DNA of 64,000 nucleotides from Caldifarciminota bacterium SM23_42 (GCA_001303785.1 LJUJ01000001.1:124001-188000); one strand, 5' to 3'. Positions 8,966 through 16,216 are shown, numbered from the stretch's first letter. The notes: generated by a model not told the origin, from the sequence alone. Translations and numbers: made by a program.

Positions 8966-10055
8966 CTGCTGCCTTTCTAAGCGCGCTGAAATCATATAGT
9001 ATTTCCTCAGCCGCTTTGCCGGTTTTTTCCTTCAACTTGCCTTCGAGTTTGCCCAAACGGTTCATTTCGTCGATCCAAACCTGCATTGCCTTTATCCAGT
9101 CTTCATCCGGATTCGTTGTGAAACCAGATGTCGGTAGCGAAATAGATTCAACTTCGATTGATGTACCGATCCACTCGGATGCGTCTTGGACATGCATTTC
9201 AGGATCTTCGTTCGCGTATTGCGTGGCAAGGATTATTAGCTTAAGGAATTCCTTTATGACGTCATTCTTCTTTACCATGGCTGAATCGGTTGCGGCAATA
9301 CAACAGCATGGGTGATCTTTCCAGATACCCGGCGGCAATTCGTTTAGATCAGCAACACACTTGCCCACGCCCTTGGTTTCGGCCATGGCACACCATGGAT
9401 TATTTGAAACATATCCGTCGATTATGTGGTTCTGAAGGCCGGGCACGAGATTCTGTTCACCCTTCATATGCACCATGAGAACGTCTTTGTTCCTGTCCGA
9501 CTTGTCACTCGTGTAGGTCAACCCCTCTTCCTCAAGCGCGCGTTCGAAAATCAACTTGGCTACAGCAACTGGATTCTTGAAGCCTATTCGGATCGGTTCG
9601 TCGCTTTCCTTTACCCACGCTACAAAATCCTCCCAAGAATTGGTCGGGTTGTCTGGAGTGAGCACGAGCATATCACCTTTTGTGTGCAGTGGTGCTATGA
9701 TCTTCATGGGTGAGCCCTTATCCGTGAAGAAAGCCACCGCGGCAACTCCACCGAAACCAACTTCGAAATGACCTTGGGACATTAGCGTGGGCATTTTTGA
9801 ACCGCCACCAGAGAGGTAGAGTTCAATATCAGCAATCTTCTTGCCGTTTTTGATTAATTCGTAGTGTTTCTTAGGTTCCATTTCCTGCAACCAGACGCCT
9901 GCGTCGGCCTTCGTTTTCTCATGTTCCAAAGCAGCAACATAAAGAGCAGACTGATGATCATGCCCAACATAACCCATTTTCAGCACTGGTATCTCTCTTT
10001 TGGCACAAGAGATAATGAGTGCCACGAGAATTGCCAGACCGAATATACTTCTCAT
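8937..10055 (-). CDS. ABC transporter substrate-binding lipoprotein (NMT1/SsuA-like)
   Basis: 372 aa with lipobox LIISC (Cys17), so it is anchored in the membrane and faces the periplasm. The fold is that of NMT1/SsuA-type proteins, with MKMGYVGHDHQSALYVAA-like first strand and LMSQGHFEVGFGGVAA. A cysteine run (HPCCC) near residue 250 resembles the conserved HPCC position in nitrate/sulfonate-type binding proteins. The ATG overlaps the activase stop (ATGA) and has a GGAGG site. Insertion of this gene directly after the activase ties the importer to the reductase. Candidate ligands include sulfur, selenium or nitrogen compounds; none is shown. Confidence 0.88.
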   Translation of the reverse strand: MRSIFGLAILVALIISCAKREIPVLKMGYVGHDHQSALYVAALEHEKTKADAGVWLQEMEPKKHYELIKNGKKIADIELYLSGGGSKMPTLMSQGHFEVGFGGVAAVAFFTDKGSPMKIIAPLHTKGDMLVLTPDNPTNSWEDFVAWVKESDEPIRIGFKNPVAVAKLIFERALEEEGLTYTSDKSDRNKDVLMVHMKGEQNLVPGLQNHIIDGYVSNNPWCAMAETKGVGKCVADLNELPPGIWKDHPCCCIAATDSAMVKKNDVIKEFLKLIILATQYANEDPEMHVQDASEWIGTSIEVESISLPTSGFTTNPDEDWIKAMQVWIDEMNRLGKLEGKLKEKTGKAAEEILYDFSALRKAADELKLEKWY

Positions 10056-10813
10056 GTCCTTACCTCCTTTTTACTTTTAGTGGCGGCTAATGCTGCTCCC
10101 ACGGCACCAACGATTTGGGGTTCTTTTGACACATGCGTTTGAGCGCCTAATCGTTTTTGTAGGAGGAAAACCATACACTTGTTCTTCGCCACACCGCCAC
10201 CAAATACTATCGGTTCTTCGAATCCCACCCTGCCCATAAGGGATATGATGCGATTGACTATGGATTGGTGCACACCGCGCGCTATACTTTGTGGATTTTC
10301 GCCTCGGGCAATTAGCGACACGACCTCTGATTCTGAAAATACCGTGCACATAGAGTTTATTGATGCAGCACTGGATGTTTTCAGCGCTTCGGTTCCGAAT
10401 TCGTCGATGGTATAGCCCAAGGTGGTTGCCATTACTTCGAGAAATTTACCGGTGCCGGCGGCGCACCGGTCGTTCATCTCGAAATCTTCAACTTTGCCGA
10501 GGTTTACCTTGATCACTTTGCTATCCTGACCCCCGATATCTAGTACTGTGCGGCAGCCGGGAAATATGAAATCTGCACCTGCGGCATATGCTTTGATTTC
10601 AGTGATCACCGGACAGTCAAGATGTGCTTGTGCAAGGTATCGGCCATAGCCGGTAGCGACGAGAGTATCGTAAGTCTGTTCGTCGAGTATTTTTCTACAA
10701 TTCATGAGGGGATCGATGCCGGTGTCGATAATGGCATAATCAGAGAGCGTTGAATCGTCAAGTATAGCAACCTTGATAGTTCGAGAGCCAACATCGAGTC
10801 CGGCGTTTCTGAT
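10052..10813 (-). CDS. ATP-dependent activase of a double-cubane/2-hydroxyacyl-CoA dehydratase-type enzyme, with ATC start
   Basis: 253 aa if translation starts at ATC (10813-10811). The protein belongs to the BadF/BadG/HgdC ASKHA ATPases, which couple ATP hydrolysis to electron injection into a partner Fe-S enzyme. Seen: phosphate-1 motif GLDVGSRTIK at the very N-terminus, LDIGGQDSKVI, the cluster-binding NDRCAAGTGKFLE, a second Cys in SINSMCTVFSESEV, and FGGGVAKN. The first conventional start (ATG 10705) would delete the phosphate-1 motif. The ATC lies 5 nt after AAGGAG, and the only codons between the upstream TAA and it are GGA-GAA-AGT. An ATG-to-ATC sequencing error remains possible. It follows the reductase gene by 9 nt. 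Confidence 0.9.
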   Translation of the reverse strand: MRNAGLDVGSRTIKVAILDDSTLSDYAIIDTGIDPLMNCRKILDEQTYDTLVATGYGRYLAQAHLDCPVITEIKAYAAGADFIFPGCRTVLDIGGQDSKVIKVNLGKVEDFEMNDRCAAGTGKFLEVMATTLGYTIDEFGTEALKTSSAASINSMCTVFSESEVVSLIARGENPQSIARGVHQSIVNRIISLMGRVGFEEPIVFGGGVAKNKCMVFLLQKRLGAQTHVSKEPQIVGAVGAALAATKSKKEVRT

Positions 10814-10822
10814 ACTTTCTCC

Positions 10823-12082
10823 TTATTCTATTTGCTCAAGGAACGCATCAATCCTAGTTTGTAGCTGACCAGTATCTTCTTCTGAGTAGTCGGTTACGAT
10901 CTTCAAGTTGGGTAGGTTTGCTTGTTTCAGTATTTGGGAAACGCGCATAGCTTCGACGTTGTAACCGTGGCAATACTGTAATATGTATTGCACAACGCCA
11001 TCTACTCGGTAGGTATTGATAATTTTCTCGATAGATTCCAGACGTTCGTTGTTGGGTGTGAAGCATGAACAATTGATTTTCATATAACGTTCGGCAAGCG
11101 CGTTTAACTGTTGTTCGATCGTTCTCGTTTGGTCATCGACTAGGTTTTCGAAGTATCGTGTGCCTGTGCATGTTTCGTCTATTACCACAGAGGCGTTCGA
11201 TTTTTCAATGAGTGAGTGTACTTTCCAGTTACCCATGACTGAGGGACAACCAGAAATCATGATTCTTTTCGTGCCTTTTGGGAAAGGAGAGAAGCCCTCG
11301 TCGGCACGTTTTTCGAGTTCGTGGTTCAATTTGTTGAGGTATTCTGTAAACCGTACTGGCTCGTCATTGAGTGCTGCTTGCATAACGACGAGTGCGTCTA
11401 ATCCGCTTATTGGTGGAGGATCGATTTTGCGCATTTCATTGAGCTTCTGCAAAGCGCGCCGTTTTTGGTTCATAATGGCAATCGTTTCGCTGAGACGTCT
11501 TGCTTCCACTTTCTTGCCGGTCAGCTCTTCAACTTTGTCCTTGAATTCCTCTATCGCTTTGAACCACAGGTCGAAATCCAACTTGCTTTTTTTCTGTGGA
11601 ACTTCCATAACGTGAAAGTTGACGACATCCCAAGTTTTCTTCTTTGCATCACATGTCGTTTCGCCGACGCCGAGGTCTTTGATTGGACCATAAGGGCAGA
11701 TTTTGCCAAGCGCAAGTCCCATCGTAGATTTGATCAGTGGGCAAATATCGCGTGGAAACATCTTCTCGCCATAGGGGATCGAGAATTGACTTCCTCCGCA
11801 TAATGCTACCGGGATGGCATCAGCCGCCATAGCTATCTCATCAGGTACGTATATACAGAACGTACCAATGAATTTCTTACCGTTCTTTCTTGCCTCGATG
11901 AGTTCGGCGACCCGACCGCCGTGTGATTCATGAAGGACGTGATCGAAGTAATCAATGCCAGCGGGTCGGTTTTTCTGGGCGCCAACAGTTTGGTTGAAAG
12001 TCTTGTCTATTGAACGCAACAATTCCTTATGCAACTCCACATCCATTCCTAGTTCGTTCCACATTTGCTCGTGGTTGGTCAT
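10823..12082 (-). CDS. Double-cubane-cluster anaerobic reductase (HgdB/YjiM-like)
   Basis: 419 aa. It is a single-subunit member of the 2-hydroxyacyl-CoA dehydratase superfamily; the classical enzymes have two subunits (HgdA/HgdB), whereas here one gene sits beside the activase. This matches double-cubane-cluster proteins, of which the Carboxydothermus enzyme reduces small unsaturated molecules. Conserved-looking cysteines occur in ALCGGSQF, RDICPLIKS, GKICPYG, GETTCDAKKK, SGCPSVMG, DETCTG and QYCHG. The enzyme is expected to be cytoplasmic and oxygen-sensitive. ATG overlaps the stop of the upstream FTR-like gene (ATGA) and has AAAGGGAGAG before it. The physiological substrate is unknown. Confidence 0.88.
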   Translation of the reverse strand: MTNHEQMWNELGMDVELHKELLRSIDKTFNQTVGAQKNRPAGIDYFDHVLHESHGGRVAELIEARKNGKKFIGTFCIYVPDEIAMAADAIPVALCGGSQFSIPYGEKMFPRDICPLIKSTMGLALGKICPYGPIKDLGVGETTCDAKKKTWDVVNFHVMEVPQKKSKLDFDLWFKAIEEFKDKVEELTGKKVEARRLSETIAIMNQKRRALQKLNEMRKIDPPPISGLDALVVMQAALNDEPVRFTEYLNKLNHELEKRADEGFSPFPKGTKRIMISGCPSVMGNWKVHSLIEKSNASVVIDETCTGTRYFENLVDDQTRTIEQQLNALAERYMKINCSCFTPNNERLESIEKIINTYRVDGVVQYILQYCHGYNVEAMRVSQILKQANLPNLKIVTDYSEEDTGQLQTRIDAFLEQIE

Positions 12083-12390
12083 TTTCTCTCCCTTTCGCTC
12101 TCACGAAAAAATAGCTTACAGAAACATTGCCCATCATTTTGGACTTCATCGGCAAGGGGAGGGCAAGGACAGAGTATATCCTTTTTCGGATTAAGCGGAT
12201 GGCTCTGCTTACATGGGCAGTAGTACTTTCCGAATTCATTGTGGTTCATTGTCATTAGACCGACTACTTTTTGAACCCTTTCTTGGTCAGGGTTTAGCAT
12301 ATAGCCATTCTTTTCCGCGATCTTCGTAATTCTAGCATGATTCTCGTTGTACTCTTGGGTACCTACTACCGAATCCCATTTATTAGCCAT
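12079..12390 (-). CDS. Ferredoxin-thioredoxin reductase catalytic-subunit-like protein
   Basis: 103 aa. Three cysteine pairs, CPC-N13-CPC-N12-CFC, match the order found in the catalytic chain of ferredoxin-thioredoxin reductase, which binds a 4Fe-4S cluster next to a redox-active disulfide; the plant/cyanobacterial spacing is CPC-N16-CPC-N8-CHC, so this is a variant. The ATG at 12390 follows GGAGG by 7 nt and is preferred over a TTG at 12414. As the first gene of the operon it could pass electrons from ferredoxin to a dithiol carrier or to the neighbouring reductase. Confidence 0.85.
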   Translation of the reverse strand: MANKWDSVVGTQEYNENHARITKIAEKNGYMLNPDQERVQKVVGLMTMNHNEFGKYYCPCKQSHPLNPKKDILCPCPPLADEVQNDGQCFCKLFFRESERERK

Positions 12391-12471
12391 TACATAACCT
12401 CCTCTCTTAGACAACGTGCTTTCTTTTGAATACCATCGTGGCGTAATTAGACGTTGGATTGAATGGAGTTG

Positions 12472-12690
12472 TTAGATACTTATGAACGAGGTTGTGTGAT
12501 CGGACTCGACCGAGCCCTGCTTGCGGGTGCTTCACTTCCATGCTCCTTCACAAAATCCTGCAAGCTTCCTATCCGTGAGTAATACAATGCTGTTGTTGTT
12601 TGTTTCTTGGACCTTTAATAGGGTAAGTTGGATACAACGGAGGTATGTTTCAGTTCGCACCCGACCGGGTAACGAGAGGGTGAACTTCAT
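12472..12690 (-). CDS. Candidate small selenoprotein or leader ORF with in-frame UGA (uncertain)
   Basis: From an ATG at 12690 with a strong site (GGAGG, 6 nt away) 52 codons are open, then TGA (12534-12532), then 19 more codons to TAA. Fourteen nt after the TGA a stem GGGCTC/GAGTCC with a GGTC loop forms (12502-12517). That is the same offset as the hairpins after the UGA of the two firmer selenoprotein genes here, and E. coli fdhF also has GGUC in its SECIS loop. The protein, if read through, is 72 aa with Sec53 and two Cys; I recognise no family. If not read through, a 52-aa peptide results. It lies 82 nt upstream of the FTR-like gene and may be the first gene of that operon. Confidence 0.35.
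12502..12517 (-). promoter_or_regulatory. SECIS-like hairpin of the candidate ORF
   Basis: 6-bp stem GGGCTC/GAGTCC (one G-U) closing a GGTC loop; the loop begins 21 nt after the UGA at 12532. Confidence 0.4.
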
Positions 12691-12735
12691 ATCTTCCCTC
12701 CGTTATGGTACAAAATATGTAATCTCATGTATATA

Positions 12736-12763
12736 AAGGTATTCAACTTTTGCCAAATGTCAA
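12736..12763 (-). promoter_or_regulatory. Possible promoter of the FTR/DCCP operon
   Basis: TTGACA (12763-12758), 16-bp spacer, TACCTT (12741-12736). The -10 keeps only the three most conserved positions, so it is weak and may need an activator. It would give a leader of about 40 nt before the ATG at 12690. Confidence 0.35.
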
Positions 12764-12853
12764 GTGAATATTTGACTGAGAACTGTGAAGGCACGACTCC
12801 TCTTACTTCAAGAAGAGTGCTAGGGTCTTCTTATTGCGAAGCAAACAAATGGA

Positions 12854-12889
12854 ATTCTGGTATTCTGGTAATTACCAGAATACCAGAAT
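12854..12889. repeat. Perfect 36-bp palindrome
   Basis: Two direct copies of ATTCTGGT followed by their mirror, with TAATTA at the centre; all 18 base pairs are perfect. It lies about 90 bp upstream of the weak promoter at 12736-12763 and about 50 bp after the terminator of the small selenoprotein gene. Either a tandem operator for a dimeric regulator or a hairpin-forming element would fit. Confidence 0.7.
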
Positions 12890-12941
12890 GGGAATGCATA
12901 ATGCTACCAAGCGGTATGGCTATGGTTGCTATGGATAACGA

Positions 12942-12967
12942 AAAGGGCCAGTTGAGACCGGCCCTTT
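12942..12967 (-). terminator. Terminator of the small selenoprotein gene
   Basis: 8-bp stem AAAGGGCC/GGCCCTTT with a 10-nt loop, followed on the minus strand by TTTTCGTT-type sequence, about 20 nt after the stop codon at 12989. Confidence 0.6.
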
Positions 12968-12988
12968 AAGGTTGACAGAAAAGCTGTG

Positions 12989-13228
12989 TCACTTGTATTC
13001 AAGGACACTTCTGATAGATTCTACTTGCACATGTGCTTTGGCGAATAGTTCCTCGATGCTCTTACGATCTGGCGCGTCCCAGCAACAGATCGCCTGACTG
13101 TTTTCTTCGTCGATATATGCTTTTTCCATGCAGAGATTGCTTCCTCCGGAAGCACTGATTACAGCCTTTCATGCAGCGGCTGTCTCATCTTTGGCCATTT
13201 TGGGTAAGGTGATAAGGTATTTAGGCAT
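12989..13228 (-). CDS. Small selenoprotein (Sec20), possibly DUF4242/SCO4226-like
   Basis: 79 aa when the TGA at 13171-13169 is read as selenocysteine. The frame is open on both sides of the UGA, starts at an ATG 4 nt after GGAGG, has its own promoter and terminator, and shows a 7-bp hairpin 14 nt after the UGA. The N-terminus (MPKYLITLPK), the Sec in ETAAA-U-KAV and the second half (AYIDEENSQAICCWDAPDRK) look like a small ferredoxin-like-fold protein; resemblance to DUF4242 is weak and from memory. Additional cysteines (NLCME, AICCW) could form a selenenylsulfide. Lies directly downstream of selD on the same strand. A redox or metal/selenium-handling role is inference. Confidence 0.8.
13138..13154 (-). 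promoter_or_regulatory. Bacterial SECIS-like hairpin
   Basis: Perfect 7-bp stem TGCTTCC/GGAAGCA with GGA loop; the stem begins 15 nt and the loop 22 nt after the UGA (13169). Confidence 0.65.
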
Positions 13229-13244
13229 GATCACCTCCTATGTA

Positions 13245-13272
13245 AGTATACTGTCTATTCCTAGTATGTCAA
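13245..13272 (-). promoter_or_regulatory. Promoter of the small selenoprotein gene
   Basis: TTGACA (13272-13267), 16-bp spacer, TATACT (13250-13245), about 10 nt of leader carrying GGAGG. Confidence 0.7.
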
Positions 13273-13332
13273 GGACTAATCTGAAAGGGTTCTTATCGCG
13301 GATCAAAAGTTATAATGATATCCTTTCCTAGA

Positions 13333-13510
13333 TTCGAAATTCTAAATACGAAATCCGAGACAATATCAAAGCACAAATTTCAAAATACAAAACAGTAGCC
13401 ATTGGTGATATTGCGCCGTGATTCGCAAGTTTGCCAGGCAAATGCCGTTTTGGTCATTCGTACTTTCAGTTTTGACGTTGTTTAGCTTGTATGGTTTGGG
13501 ATTTCGATAC
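13333..13510. repeat. Dispersed AT-rich intergenic repeat, copy B
   Basis: Left arm with CGAAATTCTAAATACGAAAT, GACAATATCAAAGCACAAAT; right arm with GTTTTGGTCATTCGTA and GGGATTTCG. Related to copy A at 2686-2845. It fills the gap between selD and the small selenoprotein gene. Confidence 0.55.
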
Positions 13511-13520
13511 GGGGGTATCG

Positions 13521-14555
13521 TTATGGAATTAGTGTGACACGGCCGGCGTTTTCAGAAGTTATGCGGCCGATTATTGCGAAGTCTTTGTTATATTTCTGTT
13601 TAAATACGTTGATCTTGTCTTCGGGTAGGACGATGATCATTCCACCCGACGTTTCTGAACCAAATATAAGGTTGACAAGGTTAGAATCACTGTCACCCTT
13701 ATCCACTCGGTTGCTGAATGAATTCAGATTCATGGTAATCCCCGGTTCAAAGATGCCTTCATCAAGAATCTCCACCGCGCCTTTGTGTACCGGAATTTTT
13801 GAGAGCGCTATTTCGATTCCTACCTTGCTTGCCTCGGCCATTTCTACTAAGTGTCCGAGCAACCCGTAACCCGTGACGTCGGTGGCAGCATGAGCTTCGG
13901 CGGCACGCATCGCGAGCGAGGCATCACGGTTCAAGGTGATCATCTCGCTGACCACGGGTTTCATATCAATGTTCTCATCTTTTCCCATGAGCATTGCCTG
14001 AATAATCGTGCCGATACCCACTCGTTTGGTCAGAATAAGGACATCGGCAGGACGAGCACCGGCATTGGTGATTATCTTATCAGGGTGTATATATCCCAGG
14101 ACCGATAAGCCGTACATGATTTCCGGGGATGCAAATGTATGACCACCGATCGTTATGACCCCAGCTTCTCGGGACTTTTCCTGGCCACCCTTTAACATCT
14201 TCCCGAGCGTCTTGGGGTCACCCATGCCTGGGTAGCCGACAATGTTCAAGGCCAACTTGGGATCGCCGCCCATTGCATAGATGTCCGAGATGCAATTTGC
14301 CGCCGCAATCTTACCAAACGTGTACGCATCCTCGATCACCGGAGTGAGAATATCGATCGTCTTGACCAAGGCGAGCTCGTCGTTTAGCCGATATACTCCG
14401 GCATCATCGGCGGTGTTCGTGCCAACGAGGAGATTCGGGTCGTCACTCGGCGTCAAGTAAGCAAGAGCCTGCGCCAACTGCGCAGCTGAGAGCTTCGATG
14501 CTCAGCCCGCGCACTTAACCGTAGCCAGTATGCCTTTCTTCTTGTTTTCACTCAT
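13521..14555 (-). CDS. selD: Selenophosphate synthetase SelD, itself a selenoprotein (Sec18)
   Basis: 344 aa with TGA at 14504-14502 read as Sec. SelD makes selenophosphate from selenide and ATP, the donor used by SelA. The N-terminus reads KCAG-U-ASKLSAAQLAQAL, where the active-site Cys17 of E. coli SelD is replaced by Sec. The ATP/Mg motif TADDAGVY and FGKIAAANCISDIYAMGG follow. A conventional start only downstream of the UGA would lose the active site. The ATG at 14555 lies 6 nt after a TATAAT, so the mRNA is probably leaderless. A hairpin at 14469-14485 is the SECIS candidate. Confidence 0.95.
14469..14485 (-). promoter_or_regulatory. SECIS-like hairpin in selD
   Basis: 6-bp stem CTGCGC/GCGCAG with AGTTG loop; loop 23-27 nt after the UGA. 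Confidence 0.6.
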
Positions 14556-14561
14556 CCTGCA

Positions 14562-14589
14562 ATTATACGCAAATGTTGCTACGTGTCAA
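14562..14589 (-). promoter_or_regulatory. Promoter of selD (leaderless)
   Basis: TTGACA (14589-14584), 16-bp spacer, TATAAT (14567-14562), then 6 nt to the ATG. Confidence 0.75.
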
Positions 14590-14606
14590 TCAAGGGGAGG
14601 TGTAAG

Positions 14607-15806
14607 CTATATTGTGGCTTGTTTCTTCTGCAATGATTGCGCTGAGATTATTAGGGCGAATCCAGAAATCAATGAAAGCGAAGCTCCAAGGAGCAGCGCA
14701 ATTTGGAAGCCAAACCTCTGCCACAAGAATCCCATCAATAGATTTGCAGGCAGGAGTGTGATACCGACGACCGTATGAAACAAACCGAACACAGTGGCGC
14801 GGATTTCCGGATCGGTTAGGTCGGCAACGTATGCTCGTAGATTTCCCTCAGTGAATCCGTAGTACAGTCCGTATATAATAAATATGAACCAGATAATGAA
14901 CGGACTCTGGTTGAGAGCGAAACCTGTATAGCATGCGGAAAAAATCAGGAAGCCTAGAAAGATGGTTTTCCTTCGGCCAACGCGATCAGATAACACCCCA
15001 GCAGGATATGCCCACAAGAAATACGAAAAGTTGAAGGTTAACCAGAGCAAGGGAATTACCGACGCTGATACGCCGATGTTCCTCGCTCTAAGGATCAAGA
15101 AAGCATCCGACGAGTTCCCGAGGGTGAAGACTATCATGATGATGAGGAAGATCTTCAAACGTTGGTCGACAGTTTTAAGAGAAAATCTAAAGACTCTCTT
15201 AGCCTCAGGCACGATTTCCCGTACCCCAAAGATTATCAATATAATCGCAACCAATCCAGGGATAAAGGCAAGGCCAAAGAGCAACCTGTAGTTCTGTTGG
15301 GAAAGACCTAGAATTATGAATGCTACCAATGGGCCGATTATTGCACCTAAGGTATCCATCGCACGGTGAAACCCGTATGTTCGCCCGAAGTAAACATCCA
15401 TAGCCGATTCCGCAATTAACGCGTCACGCGGTGCAGTTCTTATTCCTTTGCCTACGCGGTCGGAAAATCTCACTAAGAGAATGTGCCAGCCCTGTGTGGC
15501 AAGAGCAAGGAGCGGTTTCACGGCCGTGCTTAGAGCGTAGCCAATGAAGATAAAAAACTTTCTCTTCCTGAAACGATCTGATATGTATCCTGAGAAGGTT
15601 TTAAGAATACTTGCCGTGGATTCGGCTATTGCCTCAATGAGACCGATGAAGAGTGGCTGAACTTTTAAGACATCTTTTAAGAAAATGGGTATTATTGGGT
15701 ATGTCATCTCGGTAGAGAGGTCAGTGAACATACTGACCAGACCGAGACAGAGAATGTTCCTACCGAACCATTTCAGTCCGCGCCCAACGCTTTTTTGCCT
15801 TTTCAC
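14607..15806 (-). CDS. MFS transporter
   Basis: 399 aa, 12 predicted membrane segments. The N-terminal half has the loop 2-3 motif (GYISDRFRKRK) and the repeat in the C-half (GVLSDRVGRRK), as in the major facilitator superfamily. The subgroup with SDRVGKGIRTAPRDALIAES is widespread in anaerobes and annotated only as efflux-like MFS. It starts at GTG 15806, which shares one base with the stop of the upstream lipoprotein gene (TAGTG), so the two are co-transcribed. The substrate is unknown. Confidence 0.9.
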   Translation of the reverse strand: MKRQKSVGRGLKWFGRNILCLGLVSMFTDLSTEMTYPIIPIFLKDVLKVQPLFIGLIEAIAESTASILKTFSGYISDRFRKRKFFIFIGYALSTAVKPLLALATQGWHILLVRFSDRVGKGIRTAPRDALIAESAMDVYFGRTYGFHRAMDTLGAIIGPLVAFIILGLSQQNYRLLFGLAFIPGLVAIILIIFGVREIVPEAKRVFRFSLKTVDQRLKIFLIIMIVFTLGNSSDAFLILRARNIGVSASVIPLLWLTFNFSYFLWAYPAGVLSDRVGRRKTIFLGFLIFSACYTGFALNQSPFIIWFIFIIYGLYYGFTEGNLRAYVADLTDPEIRATVFGLFHTVVGITLLPANLLMGFLWQRFGFQIALLLGASLSLISGFALIISAQSLQKKQATI

Positions 15807-16201
15807 TAATCCACGATATACACAATTGCAGTGTCGACCTCGCCTTCAATGAAAGGCCAGTGTACCTGGCTCGTCCAGCCAGGATTCTGTAGGCTGTCGA
15901 TGACAATTCTCACGAAACTGCCCTGATTCTTGTCGGTTCCGTACACGACACTGTCCATTTCAAAGAATCCGGGGAGAGAATCTTCGGTTCTCGTGACGGT
16001 TTCTCTCGGTGTACGTCTGTAGTCAGTTGGGTCTTCTGGATCAAGGTCCCAAATTCGTAGGGTTATTCCATTGACGCCGGTGACGCTGTCTGATGCCAGT
16101 ATGATGTAGCCGTACAGATGGCAAAAAAGCGGTTCTTCTTCTTGAGTGCAGACCGATAGGACAACGATCAAACCAATTATGATGACCAATAGTTTTTTCA
16201 T
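15806..16201 (-). CDS. Small secreted protein of unknown function
   Basis: 131 aa from the ATG at 16201, which has GAGG 5 nt before it; a GTG at 16207 is less likely. The N-terminus is a signal sequence (MKKLLVIIIGLIVVLSVC) with a possible lipobox at Cys18. The rest (about residues 25-131) is acidic and beta-rich (GVNGITLRIWDLDPEDP), reminiscent of carboxypeptidase-regulatory-like domains, but I do not recognise a family. It is the first gene of a two-gene operon with the MFS transporter and has a TTGACA-N16-TATAGT promoter. Confidence 0.75.
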   Translation of the reverse strand: MKKLLVIIIGLIVVLSVCTQEEEPLFCHLYGYIILASDSVTGVNGITLRIWDLDPEDPTDYRRTPRETVTRTEDSLPGFFEMDSVVYGTDKNQGSFVRIVIDSLQNPGWTSQVHWPFIEGEVDTAIVYIVD

Positions 16202-16216
16202 ACACACCTCATTATT

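Noticed and set aside
10823-12082. Classical (R)-2-hydroxyglutaryl-CoA dehydratase subunit
   Set aside because: Those enzymes need two different subunits, usually with a CoA transferase. Here there is one subunit with a cysteine pattern and neighbours fitting double-cubane proteins.
12727-12969. 80-aa plus-strand frame spanning the 36-bp palindrome and the terminator
   Set aside because: It runs through a perfect palindrome and a terminator stem, has no Shine-Dalgarno or family resemblance, and its end is explained by the minus-strand terminator.
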